From the NCBI GenBank assembly GCA_038874475.1, contig JAVZCJ010000003.1:123463-166215 (forward strand): a stretch of 42,753 nt of DNA, read 5' to 3'. Below are positions 17,585-26,665 of this stretch, in pieces (positions within the stretch are counted from its first letter, which is position 1; every line of letters begins with the position of its first letter). The notes under the pieces were generated by a model. That model was not told where the DNA came from, ran no database searches, and was given only the letters and a program-made list of their open reading frames with translations. The stretch comes from Nitrososphaerota archaeon (GTDB lineage Archaea > Thermoproteota > Nitrososphaeria_A > Caldarchaeales > JAVZCJ01). Position numbers and translations under genes: made by a program.

Positions 17585-18588
17585 GCTCTTGCCCTCCTTA
17601 GAGTTATTCTGCGTATTCTGAAATCCTCTTTAGATTCTTCCATATCACGCATTGACCTACCAGTATATTCCAAGTAAACCTCATTTAAAGTCGGTTTTGT
17701 AAGTGAAAGCTTTGTTACAGTATAGCCTCTTTTTCGCAAAGCTTCAATTATAAGCGGGGCTGTCACTTCTCCATAAATAGCTTTAATATAATATGAGCCA
17801 TTTTCATTTTTAACATCCTTAACATTTTCAACACTACGAATAATTTCGCTTACATCTGTATTCTCTTTAATGTTTATGGTTATTATATCGCCGCCTATAC
17901 TATCTTTAAGCTCGCTAGGAGTTCCTGTTACAATTATTTTGCCATAGTCAATTATAGAAATACGATCGCAAAGTGCATCTGCTTCCTCTAAATAATGTGT
18001 AGTCATAAAAATTGTCATATTGTATTCTTCCTTAAGCTTTTTAATATATTCCCATGTTGCAGTTCTTGTTTGAACATCTAAACCCAATGTAGGCTCATCT
18101 AGGAAAAGAACCTTTGGTCTGTTAATCAATCCACATGCAAGTTCAAGTCTACGACGCATACCTCCAGAGTATGTTTCAACTTTTTTATCTTTAAATTCTA
18201 TTAATTCAACAAGTTCCAAAAGTTCAATAGCACGTTTCTTAGAAATTTCACGAGAGATTCCGTACAAATCTGCACAAAGCATTATGTTTTCATAACCTGT
18301 TAAATCTTCATCTGTAGTATATTCTTGTGGTACAACACCTATCACTTTTCTTACCTCATGTGCTTGTTTTACAATATCATATCCTAGGATAGATGCTTTA
18401 CCTTCAGTTGGTTTTAAAATTGTTATTAACATATTAATGGTTGTAGTTTTTCCTGCTCCATTTGGACCTAAAAATCCAAAAATTTCTCCATCTTTTACAC
18501 TAAAACTAATATGATCTACTGCTACTAAATTTTTATTAAAAATTTTAGTTAATCCTTCAGCTTTTATTACTTCATTCATTTTTATCAC
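17581..18588 (-). CDS. ABC exporter ATPase (DrrA-like)
   Basis: 335 residues. Walker A GPNGAGKTTTINML lies about residues 42-55, Q-loop VPQEYTTDEDLT near 93, signature YSGGMRRRLELA near 140, Walker B KVLFLDEPTLGLD near 160, and switch His in MTTHYLEEADAL near 196. A C-terminal regulatory domain of about 100 residues ends in LSLTKPTLNEVYLEYTGRSM, as in DrrA/CcmA-like exporters. It overlaps the PadR gene start-side by 17 nt and the permease by 4 nt. Translation is thus coupled across all three genes. Confidence 0.93.
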   Translation of the reverse strand: MIKMNEVIKAEGLTKIFNKNLVAVDHISFSVKDGEIFGFLGPNGAGKTTTINMLITILKPTEGKASILGYDIVKQAHEVRKVIGVVPQEYTTDEDLTGYENIMLCADLYGISREISKKRAIELLELVELIEFKDKKVETYSGGMRRRLELACGLINRPKVLFLDEPTLGLDVQTRTATWEYIKKLKEEYNMTIFMTTHYLEEADALCDRISIIDYGKIIVTGTPSELKDSIGGDIITINIKENTDVSEIIRSVENVKDVKNENGSYYIKAIYGEVTAPLIIEALRKRGYTVTKLSLTKPTLNEVYLEYTGRSMRDMEESKEDFRIRRITLRRARA

Positions 18589-19123
18589 TTTTTAATTTCT
18601 TATTTATTTCTTCAATCTTTTCTGCAGTTTCATCTATAATTTTCTGAACTTCTTCAATAACTTGTTCTGAAAACATTTTTTCTAAATTACTTCCAAGGTC
18701 AAAAAATGCTATCATAAGCCTTCTCATAGATTTTTGTATTCCAGCAATTTTTTCAAAAGGTATTTTGAATAATAAAGGTTCTAAAAATGGCGGTCCTAAA
18801 AATTTTGCTTCTTCTCTAAGTTTTTCTTTTACTTTCCTTTGTTCTTCTAAAAGTTTTTTACCTTTATCTGTAAGCGTATAATATTTTACTCCACTTTCTT
18901 CAATCGGCATTTCTTTTATATATCCATTATCTTGCAACCATGCTAAAAGAGGATAAACTGATCCTGGACTCGGCCTCCAACAACCATTAGTTCTTTTATC
19001 GATTTCATCCATTATTTCTGCACCTGACATAGGTTTTTCATTTAATAATTCAAGTACATAATGTCTTAGAAATCCTTTTGGAACAATAGCTGTATGTCTC
19101 ATCCATTTTCTAAATGGAAACAT
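18572..19123 (-). CDS. PadR family transcriptional regulator
   Basis: 183 residues. The winged helix (about 18-100) shows the PadR pattern HYVLELLNEKPMSGAEIMDEID, SPGSVYPLLAWLQDNGYI and YYTLTDKGKKLLEE. A helical C-terminal dimerisation region follows, ending in a coiled coil (DETAEKIEEINKKL). PadR proteins repress adjacent efflux genes and release on binding the drug. Here it is the first gene of a PadR-ATPase-permease operon, so autoregulation is expected. The mapped effector is unknown, and no clear operator palindrome stands out in the 138 nt upstream. Confidence 0.9.
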   Translation of the reverse strand: MFPFRKWMRHTAIVPKGFLRHYVLELLNEKPMSGAEIMDEIDKRTNGCWRPSPGSVYPLLAWLQDNGYIKEMPIEESGVKYYTLTDKGKKLLEEQRKVKEKLREEAKFLGPPFLEPLLFKIPFEKIAGIQKSMRRLMIAFFDLGSNLEKMFSEQVIEEVQKIIDETAEKIEEINKKLKSDKNE

Positions 19124-19261
19124 TTTATCACCATTGATATTAATTTTGATATTAAAAGCGATATATAAACTTTTCCATTTATCAATAGTTTATTATCTTT
19201 AAAATTCGACATTATATTTAAAAAATAAAGTTAAAGTAGGATTTTAAATTAATAAATATTA

Positions 19262-19840
19262 TTAAACTTTTCTAAAAGCTCCACAGTTAGGGCATTTTGT
19301 TTCATTTTCAGGAAATAATGTTCCACAATATTCACATGGAATCATTTTTGGAGCTTGCGCTACTTGAGCTAATGGTGCTTGGGAAAATTGTAATTCTATT
19401 GTTTTACTTGTTGCATCAGGTCTGCCATCTACTGCAATAACACCTTTTAATAACCAACTTACTTTTCTATCCATGCTTTTATATGTAGGCGGCAATCCTA
19501 TAGGTGTTTGAATTTTAAATGGAAAATTTCCTTTAAAACCTTCATAAATATGAATTGCTCCACTTAACTGTGGTTTAATTGAAAAAAGCTTTGTTGTTTC
19601 CCAAACTTCTCTATCTTCATATCTTTTTAATGTTTCATTATAAACTCTTTTTATTCTGCGTATAGATTCTAAACATTCAAATTCGCATCTTATTTCATTA
19701 GAATCGAATTCTTCTTGAGAGTCGATATAAAGAATTCCTTCTACATCATCACCAGGTGTAAATACTTGTTTTTTAAGAGATATAGAAATATTTGCTTTAG
19801 GAGGGGTTATTTTTTCTTTTAATTTTTTGAATATACTCAT
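19262..19840 (-). CDS. Arrestin/Spo0M-like protein with C-terminal zinc ribbon
   Basis: 192 residues. Residues 14-150 show an arrestin-type beta sandwich: ANISISLKKQVFTPGDDVEGILYIDSQ, FPFKIQTPIGLPPTYKS and VSWLLKGVIAVDGRPD, as in Spo0M and arrestin-N proteins. A low-complexity Q/A/P linker leads to a C-terminal zinc ribbon, CEYCGTLFPENETKCPNCG. Related zinc-ribbon-tailed forms are common in archaea but unassigned. It is a single gene with its own upstream AT-rich region. Function unknown; a cytosolic adaptor or binding role is only a fold-based guess. Confidence 0.72.
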   Translation of the reverse strand: MSIFKKLKEKITPPKANISISLKKQVFTPGDDVEGILYIDSQEEFDSNEIRCEFECLESIRRIKRVYNETLKRYEDREVWETTKLFSIKPQLSGAIHIYEGFKGNFPFKIQTPIGLPPTYKSMDRKVSWLLKGVIAVDGRPDATSKTIELQFSQAPLAQVAQAPKMIPCEYCGTLFPENETKCPNCGAFRKV

Positions 19841-20079
19841 TTCATTTTTTTATATATTTAGAAAAATATTTAACTTTTATTAATAATTAAAAATTGAAAT
19901 TATTTTTAATAATTTAAAAATTAAAGAAAGTAACATTATTATTAAAATCTTTTGAATTCATAATTCTTTATATATTAATTCTTGCAAATTTTTAGATTTA
20001 TAAAAAAGATTGAAAAATTTTAATATTTTATTTTAGAAAGATTTATTAAGAAGAGATAGGAAGAGCTTAAATTCTTATA

Positions 20080-20712
20080 ATGTATAATAATATAATGGTG
20101 ATGATGGTGGAGCTTTCCTCAATAATTGAAGACGTTAAAGTTAGAGAAATTATGTCAAGTCCAGTAATTGAAGCAAATGAGGAAGATAATATTCAAACTA
20201 TTGCTGAGAAAATGAAAAAATACCATATAGGAAGTATAGTTATAATGAGAAATGGGAAACCAATAGGAATAATTACTAAAAGAGATTTAATAGATAAAGT
20301 TATTGCAGAAAATAAACTTCCAAGTCAAGTAAAAGCTAGAGAAATAATGTCTTCTCCAGTTTATGAAGCTTCACCAGATGATGAAATAAGTAAAATTGTT
20401 AGAAAAATGAATGATTTAAAAGTTAGTAGATTAATAGTTACTTATAAAGGCAAACTTGTTGGAATAGTTAGTTTAAAAGATGTGCTTCAAGTAACTCCTG
20501 AAATAATAGATTTAATAAGAGAGAAAATAAAATTAGCTGAAAGTGCTATTGCTGAAAGGAAAAAAGAATTAATGGAGGGATATTGTGATTCTTGTGGAGA
20601 ATGGTCAGATTCTCTTTCAGTAATTGATGGACAATTTTTATGTGAAGAATGTAGAATTGAAATTGAAAAAGGTAAGAGAGGAGCAGGAATAGAAGAGGAA
20701 GAGACAGAATAG
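20080..20712 (+). CDS. Tandem CBS-domain protein with C-terminal zinc ribbon
   Basis: 210 residues from the first ATG. Several ATG/GTG codons follow within 30 nt (20095-20107), and a start near 20104 is plausible. Two CBS motifs: residues about 20-75 (VREIMSSPVIEANEEDNIQ to IGIITKRDLIDKV) and 85-140 (AREIMSSPVYEASPDDEIS to VGIVSLKDVLQV), forming one adenine-nucleotide-binding Bateman module. A C-terminal treble-clef or zinc ribbon has CDSCGEW and CEECR. It is probably a ligand-sensing regulator. The Mut7-C gene starts 7 nt downstream, suggesting joint transcription. Confidence 0.88.
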   Translation: MYNNIMVMMVELSSIIEDVKVREIMSSPVIEANEEDNIQTIAEKMKKYHIGSIVIMRNGKPIGIITKRDLIDKVIAENKLPSQVKAREIMSSPVYEASPDDEISKIVRKMNDLKVSRLIVTYKGKLVGIVSLKDVLQVTPEIIDLIREKIKLAESAIAERKKELMEGYCDSCGEWSDSLSVIDGQFLCEECRIEIEKGKRGAGIEEEETE

Positions 20713-20719
20713 AATTAAG

Positions 20720-21178
20720 ATGATTTTAATGGAAAATGAGAAAAAATTTTTAGTTGATTCTATGTTAGGAAGCTTAGCTAGATGGCTTAGAATAATTGGA
20801 TACGACACTATTTATTGGATAGGCGAAGATAAGGATTTATTAGAAAAAGCTTCTTTAGAAAAAAGAATAATTTTAACAAAAGATAAAAATTTACATTCTC
20901 AAGCAATAAAAAATAATATTAAAGCAATTTTAATTAAAAATAACGACATAGTAAGTATATTTAGGCAATTAATATTAGAAATTGGAATAAATGTGAAAAT
21001 AAATTTTGGAAAAACAAGATGCCCATTATGCAATAGCTTACTTATTATGGATAAGAATTCTATAAAAAAAATTTGGAATTGCCCTTCATGTGGGAAAAAA
21101 TATTGGATTGGGAAACATTGGAGAAGTATTGAGAGAATGCTGAAAACATTGGAAAGAGAACTCACCTTTAAACTTTAG
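20720..21178 (+). CDS. Mut7-C RNase domain protein with zinc ribbon
   Basis: 152 residues. It begins with the Mut7-C (PF01927) signature FLVDSMLGSLARWLRIIGYDT, a PIN-like nuclease fold with an Asp in FLVD and further acidic residues in RIILTKDKNL. Residues about 100-125 form a zinc ribbon with CPLCNSLL and CPSCGKKYWIGKHW. Family members are thought to be RNases; the substrate is unknown. It follows the CBS protein after 7 nt. ATG codons at 20720 and 20729 are alternative starts. Confidence 0.88.
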   Translation: MILMENEKKFLVDSMLGSLARWLRIIGYDTIYWIGEDKDLLEKASLEKRIILTKDKNLHSQAIKNNIKAILIKNNDIVSIFRQLILEIGINVKINFGKTRCPLCNSLLIMDKNSIKKIWNCPSCGKKYWIGKHWRSIERMLKTLERELTFKL

Positions 21179-21179
21179 C

Positions 21180-21276
21180 TCCTCCTTCGATACTAATGAT
21201 TTATTTTTGTGGCTCTGTTCGCGCCAGCATTCTTCAAATGCTCATATCATTGCATATTTCATGCTTGAAGGAGGGT
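21180..21276. ncRNA. Possible structured RNA or element remnant
   Basis: A non-coding stretch, less AT-rich than usual here, bounded by an 8-bp inverted repeat CCTCCTTC (21182-21189) and GAAGGAGG (21267-21274). Inside is a small hairpin GCATT-CTTCA-AATGC. It abuts the Mut7-C stop codon. It could be a 3' regulatory or stable RNA, a terminator-like structure, or the end of a vanished element. No family is recognised. The remaining bases to 21465 are AT-rich and hold nothing I can name. Confidence 0.3.
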
Positions 21277-21465
21277 TTTGGGTTAAGTTCCTAAACCTTC
21301 TCCTTCCAGACTCTTAGAGTTTAGAAGAAGCTTTAGAAATTTCAGAGTGGTTTAAGGTAAAATAAACATTAAAGAAGAAATTTTATATCTTAAAAATCTT
21401 AATAAAAATACTTAGCTTTTTAGTTGTGTCCTTTATGCTTTAGTTATCTTTTGTTTAGTTAGCGA

Positions 21466-21750
21466 ATGAGCAGTTTTTTATGGACAAAAGCTATAAAATC
21501 TATAGATATTGATATTTATATGAATTTTGAAAATTTTTATAAAATCCAATCGATTTTAATTGAAAAAGGAATTTTCATTAATTTTAATCCAAAGCTTAAA
21601 AAATATAGCACAAAAATTGAAGAAGTAGATATTGATATTTATACTCCTGATCAATGTGGATTGGTAATACCATGTAAAGATGTTTTCAAAAATAAATGGT
21701 TTGAAACAATAGGAAGGTTTAAAGCTTTTAAGCAAGCATTAGTAAGCTAA
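21466..21750 (+). pseudogene. Truncated nucleotidyltransferase-like fragment
   Basis: 94 residues. The fragment begins just before a DxD-like nucleotidyltransferase motif (KSIDIDIYMNF) and continues through VDIDIYTPDQCGLVIP and FKNKWFETIGRFKAF. It resembles the middle of an AbiEii/DUF6036-like nucleotidyltransferase. The glycine-rich N-terminal strand-turn that should precede the DxD is missing, as is the C-terminal helical part. No matching piece is visible in nearby frames. It looks like a remnant left beside the incoming exporter/ATPase block. Confidence 0.55.
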
Positions 21751-21777
21751 TCGGTTGTTTTTCAAGGAGGTTACCGA

Positions 21778-22776
21778 ATGGATTTTGCGGTTCAAGTTAA
21801 TGGTCTCGTTAAGGTTTATGATAGGAAAGTGAAGGCTTTAGACGGCGTTGACTTAAATGTAGAGCCTGGAGAAGCATTTGCATTGCTTGGTCCGAACGGT
21901 GCTGGAAAAACTACGCTTATGCGTATTTTGACAACGCAGATTAAGCCTACTGCCGGAGAAGCATATGTTTTCGGTTTGAATGTTGTTCGTCAAGGCAACA
22001 AGGTTAGAAGGTTGGTAAGTTATGTTCCTCAAGAGATGAGTGTTTGGACGGATATTAGTGGTTATGAAAATCTTTTAATTTATTCTAAAATTTTCGGCTT
22101 GCCAGTTGCTGAAAGGGAAAAAATAATTGATGAAGTATTAGAACATATGGGTTTAACTAGCGTGAAGGATGATTTGGTTCGGACATATTCTGGCGGAATG
22201 ATTAGAAAGCTTGAAATAGCGTGTGCCATGCTTATTAAGCCAAAAATCATGTTTTTAGACGAGCCAACTATTGGTTTGGATCCTGCTGCACGAAAAGTTG
22301 TTTGGGAGAGGTTAAACGTTTTCAAGAAAGAGTATGGTGTAACTATATTCTTTAATACACATTATATGGATGAAGCCGACTTATATGCGGATGACATAGT
22401 CATAATTAATCAAGGAAAGATAGTGGCAAGAGGCACAAGCGAAGAGTTAAAGCATTCGTTGGGCGGCGAAATTGTTGCATTTACACTTGAAAAGGCTGCC
22501 CTTAAACCTAAAATTGTTGAAGAATTTCGAAAATTAGGTTTCGTAAGGGACGTTTTTGTTGATGATAGAAGTTTAAGCGTGTTTGTTGATGATGCTGAAT
22601 CTACCTTGTCTAGTCTAATGAATATCTTAAAAAGTGAGGGTATATTCGTGGGGAAAGTTTCTATTACTAAGCCAACTTTGGATGATGTTTTCCTTAAATA
22701 TGTTGGGGCACGACTCGAGGAGAAAGGCAGAATTAGCGATGTAACGCATATGCGTTACATGATTAGGAAGGGATAA
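21778..22776 (+). CDS. ABC exporter ATPase, second system
   Basis: 332 residues. Walker A GPNGAGKTTLMRIL near 40, VPQEMSVWTDISG, signature YSGGMIRKLEIA near 137, Walker B IMFLDEPTIGLD, switch FFNTHYMDEADL, and the C-terminal tail SITKPTLDDVFLKYVGARLEEK. It is a close design match to the ATPase at 17581-18588 but less AT-rich in codon use. AAGGAGGTTACC upstream is a strong ribosome-binding site. The permease starts 3 nt after its stop. No PadR gene accompanies this copy. Drug or lipid export is inferred. Confidence 0.92.
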   Translation: MDFAVQVNGLVKVYDRKVKALDGVDLNVEPGEAFALLGPNGAGKTTLMRILTTQIKPTAGEAYVFGLNVVRQGNKVRRLVSYVPQEMSVWTDISGYENLLIYSKIFGLPVAEREKIIDEVLEHMGLTSVKDDLVRTYSGGMIRKLEIACAMLIKPKIMFLDEPTIGLDPAARKVVWERLNVFKKEYGVTIFFNTHYMDEADLYADDIVIINQGKIVARGTSEELKHSLGGEIVAFTLEKAALKPKIVEEFRKLGFVRDVFVDDRSLSVFVDDAESTLSSLMNILKSEGIFVGKVSITKPTLDDVFLKYVGARLEEKGRISDVTHMRYMIRKG

Positions 22777-22779
22777 AAT

Positions 22780-23544
22780 ATGATGGAGGGCTTAAAAAAT
22801 ATGCTGGTTATGATTGAGCTGGAATTGAGGAGACTACGCCATGATAGGACGGAAATCTACTTTAGGGCTGTTCAGCCAATCCTTTGGATAGCCATTTATG
22901 GTCCAGTGATGAGCAGTGTTAGGGCTATACCGACCGGCGGAGTACCATACACAGACTTCATAACTCCAGGCGTTATGATTCAAACAACAACTTTCGTCAG
23001 TATATTTTATGGGTTAATGATGGTTTGGGAGCGGGACTCTGGCATATTAAAAAAACTACTTGTCACGCCAGCTTCAAGGTATTCCATGGTGATAGGCAGA
23101 TCTATGGCTTCAGGCGTAAGGGCTTTGTTTCAAGCCCTAATAATTCTACCCATAGCCCTCATAATCGGCGTGAGATTCATACCTAATCCAGCCTACTTCG
23201 TTCTGGCCTTCACAATAATTTTCTTTGCTTCAGGTGGATTCGCAGCAATATCCATACTTGTTGCTTCCTTCATGAAAACTAGGGAAAGGTTTATGGGCAT
23301 AGGTCAAGCCATAATTATGCCCCTATTCTTCGCAAGCAACGCTCTATATCCAATCCAAATGATGCCCCCAATCCTAAGAGAATTTTCAACGTTCAACCCT
23401 TTAAGCTATGTTGTCGATGCAGTAAGAGGCTTACTAATAACCGGAGAAATTTCAAATATCATGTTAGATTTGGCGGCAATTGCAATATTTGATGCTGTAA
23501 TGTTTATTATAGCATCAATAAGTTTCAAACGCATTATAGAATAA
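22780..23544 (+). CDS. ABC-2 type exporter permease, second system
   Basis: 254 residues with six expected membrane spans. Conserved ABC-2 segments: RHDRTEIYFRAVQPILWIAIYG (span 1), YTDFITPGVMIQTTTF, WERDSGILKKLLVTPASRYSMVIGRS (coupling region), GIGQAIIMPLFFASNALYPIQMMP and FNPLSYVVDAVRGLLITG. It is shorter than the PadR-linked permease because it lacks that protein's long first loop. It forms one transporter with the preceding ATPase and shares the less AT-rich composition of this block. Confidence 0.91.
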   Translation: MMEGLKNMLVMIELELRRLRHDRTEIYFRAVQPILWIAIYGPVMSSVRAIPTGGVPYTDFITPGVMIQTTTFVSIFYGLMMVWERDSGILKKLLVTPASRYSMVIGRSMASGVRALFQALIILPIALIIGVRFIPNPAYFVLAFTIIFFASGGFAAISILVASFMKTRERFMGIGQAIIMPLFFASNALYPIQMMPPILREFSTFNPLSYVVDAVRGLLITGEISNIMLDLAAIAIFDAVMFIIASISFKRIIE

Positions 23545-23586
23545 CATGAAAAAATAAAGGGTATCTCAGCCTAGAAGGTGAAGAAA

Positions 23587-26580
23587 ATGAGTAATCGAAA
23601 AATGGAGAATGTTATTGTTGGCGAAGTTTTAGGTTGGGCTCTGCCAAGTGCTGAAGAAGTTTTAACTTTGCCAGTTGAGGAACTTCTTTCACGTCTGAAG
23701 TCTTCAATGGATGGGCTTTCCTCTGAAGAGGCGGAAAAGCGTCTTGAAATTTTTGGCTATAACGAGCTTATTAGGAAAAAGAGGAGAGTAGCCATCATTG
23801 ATTTCCTCTCCCATTTCAAAAGTCCGCTGGTAATAATTCTTCTTATCGCTGGGTTGATTTCTGGCTTTTTTGGAGAAGTTGTGAACACAGCTATCATATT
23901 TGTTATAGTGACATTCGGCATAGTCTTAGACTTTTATCAAGAATCTAAAGCTGAAAAAGCTGCTGAAATGCTGAAGCAAAAGGTGGCGATAACAGCTACC
24001 GTTCTTAGGGATAGAGCTAAAAGGGAAGTTAAGCTTGCGGAGATCGTTCCAGGAGACATAATATTTCTTTCTGCAGGAGATATCGTGCCTGCAGACGCTC
24101 GTGTCATAAGTGCAAAAGACTTGTTTGTGAATCAGTCTGCATTAACTGGTGAATCTTTTCCGGTTGAGAAGACTAGCTTACCGCTGAAAACTTTTGATCC
24201 TTCGATAACAGAGTGGAGCAACTATCTTTTCATGGGCACTTCTGTTGTGAGTGGGACAGCAACTGCTGTTGTCGTGAAAACTGGAAGCCATACAGAGTAT
24301 GGGAAGATTACAAAGAAGCTTGTGGAAAGGAAGCCAGAAACGGAGTTCCAGAGGGGTATTCGAAGTTTTGGTTATATGATAATGCAGGTAACTTTTCTAC
24401 TAGTTATATTTGTGTTTTTCATTAATGCCCTCTACATGCGAAGTGTACTTGATTCGCTTCTTTTTGCTGTGGCTTTGGCTGTGGGATTAACGCCGGAGCT
24501 TCTGCCAATGATAATTTCAGTGAATCTATCTAAGGGAGCAGTATCAATGGCTAGGAAGGGTGTTATTGTGAAGCGCCTAGCAGCCATACAAAATTTTGGG
24601 AGCATGAACGTTTTATGCACAGACAAAACTGGAACTTTGACAGAAAACCGGATAAAGCTTATCCTACACATAGATCTTAACGGCAACGAAAACGATAAGA
24701 TTTTGCTTTACTCTTACCTTAACAGTTACCACCAGACAGGACTTAAAAGCCCCTTAGACGAGGCCATACTAAGAGTTAGAAATGTAGATGTGAAAGATTA
24801 TAAGAAAGTTGATGAGATCCCTTTTGATTTTGTCCGTAAACGCCTATCCATAGTTGTTGAACATCAAAATCAACGGTTCATGATCACTAAAGGTGCTCCT
24901 GAGGAGGTTACTAAGGTCTGCTCTTTCTACGAGGTTGGAGAGGTTATAACTGATATAACAGATGAGGTACACCGAAATATCGAGCAAAAATATGCTGAGC
25001 TTAGCGCTGAGGGTTATAGGGTTTTAGCCGTAGCCTATAAACGTTTAATAGAAGACAAGCCCATTTACACGGTAAGCGATGAAAAAGAAATGGTGTTTTT
25101 AGGCCTCATAGCTTTCCTTGACCCACCGAAAGAAACGGCGAGAGAAGCTTTACAGCTTCTAAAAGATGCCGGCATAGAGTTGAAAATTCTCACAGGTGAC
25201 AATGAACTGGTAACAAGGAAAGTTTGCGAGCACTTAGGCTTTGATATAAGAGGAGTTGTTACTGGAAGCGAAATTGCTCAAATGCATGATGATGCTCTTG
25301 CAAGAGTTGCCGAGGAGGCCAACGTGTTCTGTAGAGTTACACCAGCCCAGAAAGACAGAATAATAAACGCATTAAAAAACAATGGGCACGTTGTTGGATT
25401 CTTAGGGGATGGAATAAATGATGCACCTTCACTGAAAATGGCGGATGTCGGCATATCTGTAGACAATGCGGTTGATGTTGCAAAAGAATCAGCAGACATA
25501 ATTCTCTTACAGAACGATTTAACAGTACTTCACGAAGGAGTTTTGGAAGGCAGGAAAACTTTTGGCAACACCATGAAGTATATCATGATGGGTGTAAGCT
25601 CAAATTTTGGAAACATGTTCAGCGTGGCTGGAGCATCGTTGTTTCTGCCTTTCCTGCCGATGCTGCCCATACAGATATTGCTTAACAATCTTCTCTACGA
25701 CCTTTCTCAGTCAACAATACCTACAGACGAAGTTGATCGAGAATACATTGAAAAACCTAAAAGGTGGGACATACAGTTTATTAGGCGGTTTATGGTTTGC
25801 CTTGGGCCCGTCAGCTCCCTCTTCGACTTCTTGACATTCTTTATAATGCTTTTCATCTTTAACGCTTCTGAGCCACTGTTCCAAACTGCTTGGTTTATCG
25901 AATCTCTAACCTCGCAGACTCTTGTAATCTTTGTCATTAGAACAAAGAAGTCACCTTTCTGGAAAAGCAAACCAAGTAGACTTTTACTGCTTAGCAACAT
26001 AGCAATAATAACATTCGCGTTAATATTCCCTTACACACCATTAGGAGCAATTTTCAAGTTTGTAAAACTTCCAGCAACCTTCTTCGTGGCTTTGGCTGCA
26101 ATTCTCGGCACTTATGTGGTACTAGCTGAAATTATCAAAAGCTGGTTCTATAAGAGATACGGCTATCGCTTAGAACAAACTCTTATTCCGCCCAAGAAGA
26201 TTGGAATATACCTTACTAAAACTGTAAAACTTGTCCAAAATGTCATAGCCATCATCTGTCTCCGCCCAGAAGACGAAATAACAATCGACTCTCTCCTAGA
26301 AGACTTAGAAAGAAGCATAGAATACCCACTTGATTACCACCAACTCAGCCACATAATCCAATACTTGAAACGTGCAGGACTCATAAGCTTTGAGTGGCAC
26401 CAAAGAACAATTAAACGCGAAAAATCACTAAAAGAGTACGTAACAAAACAGTTAATGGCTGGCGAGCTATGGTCAAAAATAGCCCAAGACTGGCATAAAA
26501 TCAGCAGAACCATCAAAGAAAAATATGGAAAAGTAAATTTGGAATATCAGGAAATTCTACTTCATAAAACCCCAGAATAG
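23587..26580 (+). CDS. P3B-type magnesium-transporting P-type ATPase with C-terminal extension
   Basis: 997 residues from the ATG at 23587, chosen because GGTGA lies just upstream; a GTG at 23578 would add three. Order: cation-ATPase N domain (GLSSEEAEKRLEIFGYNEL), actuator TGES, membrane motif GLTPELLPMI, phosphorylation motif CTDKTGTLT (Asp about 345), hinge FLGDGINDAPSLKMADVG, then six C-terminal spans. PELLPM and overall order fit MgtA/MgtB Mg2+ importers. After the last span (about residue 863) come some 130 soluble residues absent from standard MgtA, including a winged-helix-like stretch (DYHQLSHIIQYLKRAGLISFEW). It lies 42 nt after the permease stop and shares its composition. Confidence 0.9.
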   Translation: MSNRKMENVIVGEVLGWALPSAEEVLTLPVEELLSRLKSSMDGLSSEEAEKRLEIFGYNELIRKKRRVAIIDFLSHFKSPLVIILLIAGLISGFFGEVVNTAIIFVIVTFGIVLDFYQESKAEKAAEMLKQKVAITATVLRDRAKREVKLAEIVPGDIIFLSAGDIVPADARVISAKDLFVNQSALTGESFPVEKTSLPLKTFDPSITEWSNYLFMGTSVVSGTATAVVVKTGSHTEYGKITKKLVERKPETEFQRGIRSFGYMIMQVTFLLVIFVFFINALYMRSVLDSLLFAVALAVGLTPELLPMIISVNLSKGAVSMARKGVIVKRLAAIQNFGSMNVLCTDKTGTLTENRIKLILHIDLNGNENDKILLYSYLNSYHQTGLKSPLDEAILRVRNVDVKDYKKVDEIPFDFVRKRLSIVVEHQNQRFMITKGAPEEVTKVCSFYEVGEVITDITDEVHRNIEQKYAELSAEGYRVLAVAYKRLIEDKPIYTVSDEKEMVFLGLIAFLDPPKETAREALQLLKDAGIELKILTGDNELVTRKVCEHLGFDIRGVVTGSEIAQMHDDALARVAEEANVFCRVTPAQKDRIINALKNNGHVVGFLGDGINDAPSLKMADVGISVDNAVDVAKESADIILLQNDLTVLHEGVLEGRKTFGNTMKYIMMGVSSNFGNMFSVAGASLFLPFLPMLPIQILLNNLLYDLSQSTIPTDEVDREYIEKPKRWDIQFIRRFMVCLGPVSSLFDFLTFFIMLFIFNASEPLFQTAWFIESLTSQTLVIFVIRTKKSPFWKSKPSRLLLLSNIAIITFALIFPYTPLGAIFKFVKLPATFFVALAAILGTYVVLAEIIKSWFYKRYGYRLEQTLIPPKKIGIYLTKTVKLVQNVIAIICLRPEDEITIDSLLEDLERSIEYPLDYHQLSHIIQYLKRAGLISFEWHQRTIKREKSLKEYVTKQLMAGELWSKIAQDWHKISRTIKEKYGKVNLEYQEILLHKTPE

Positions 26581-26665
26581 CCTCTAAAAATGCAAGCCAA
26601 ATTCTGTTGGTTATCGTTAATAGAATGTTATACTCTTGAAGCTACTTGCAAAATTTGACTCATTT

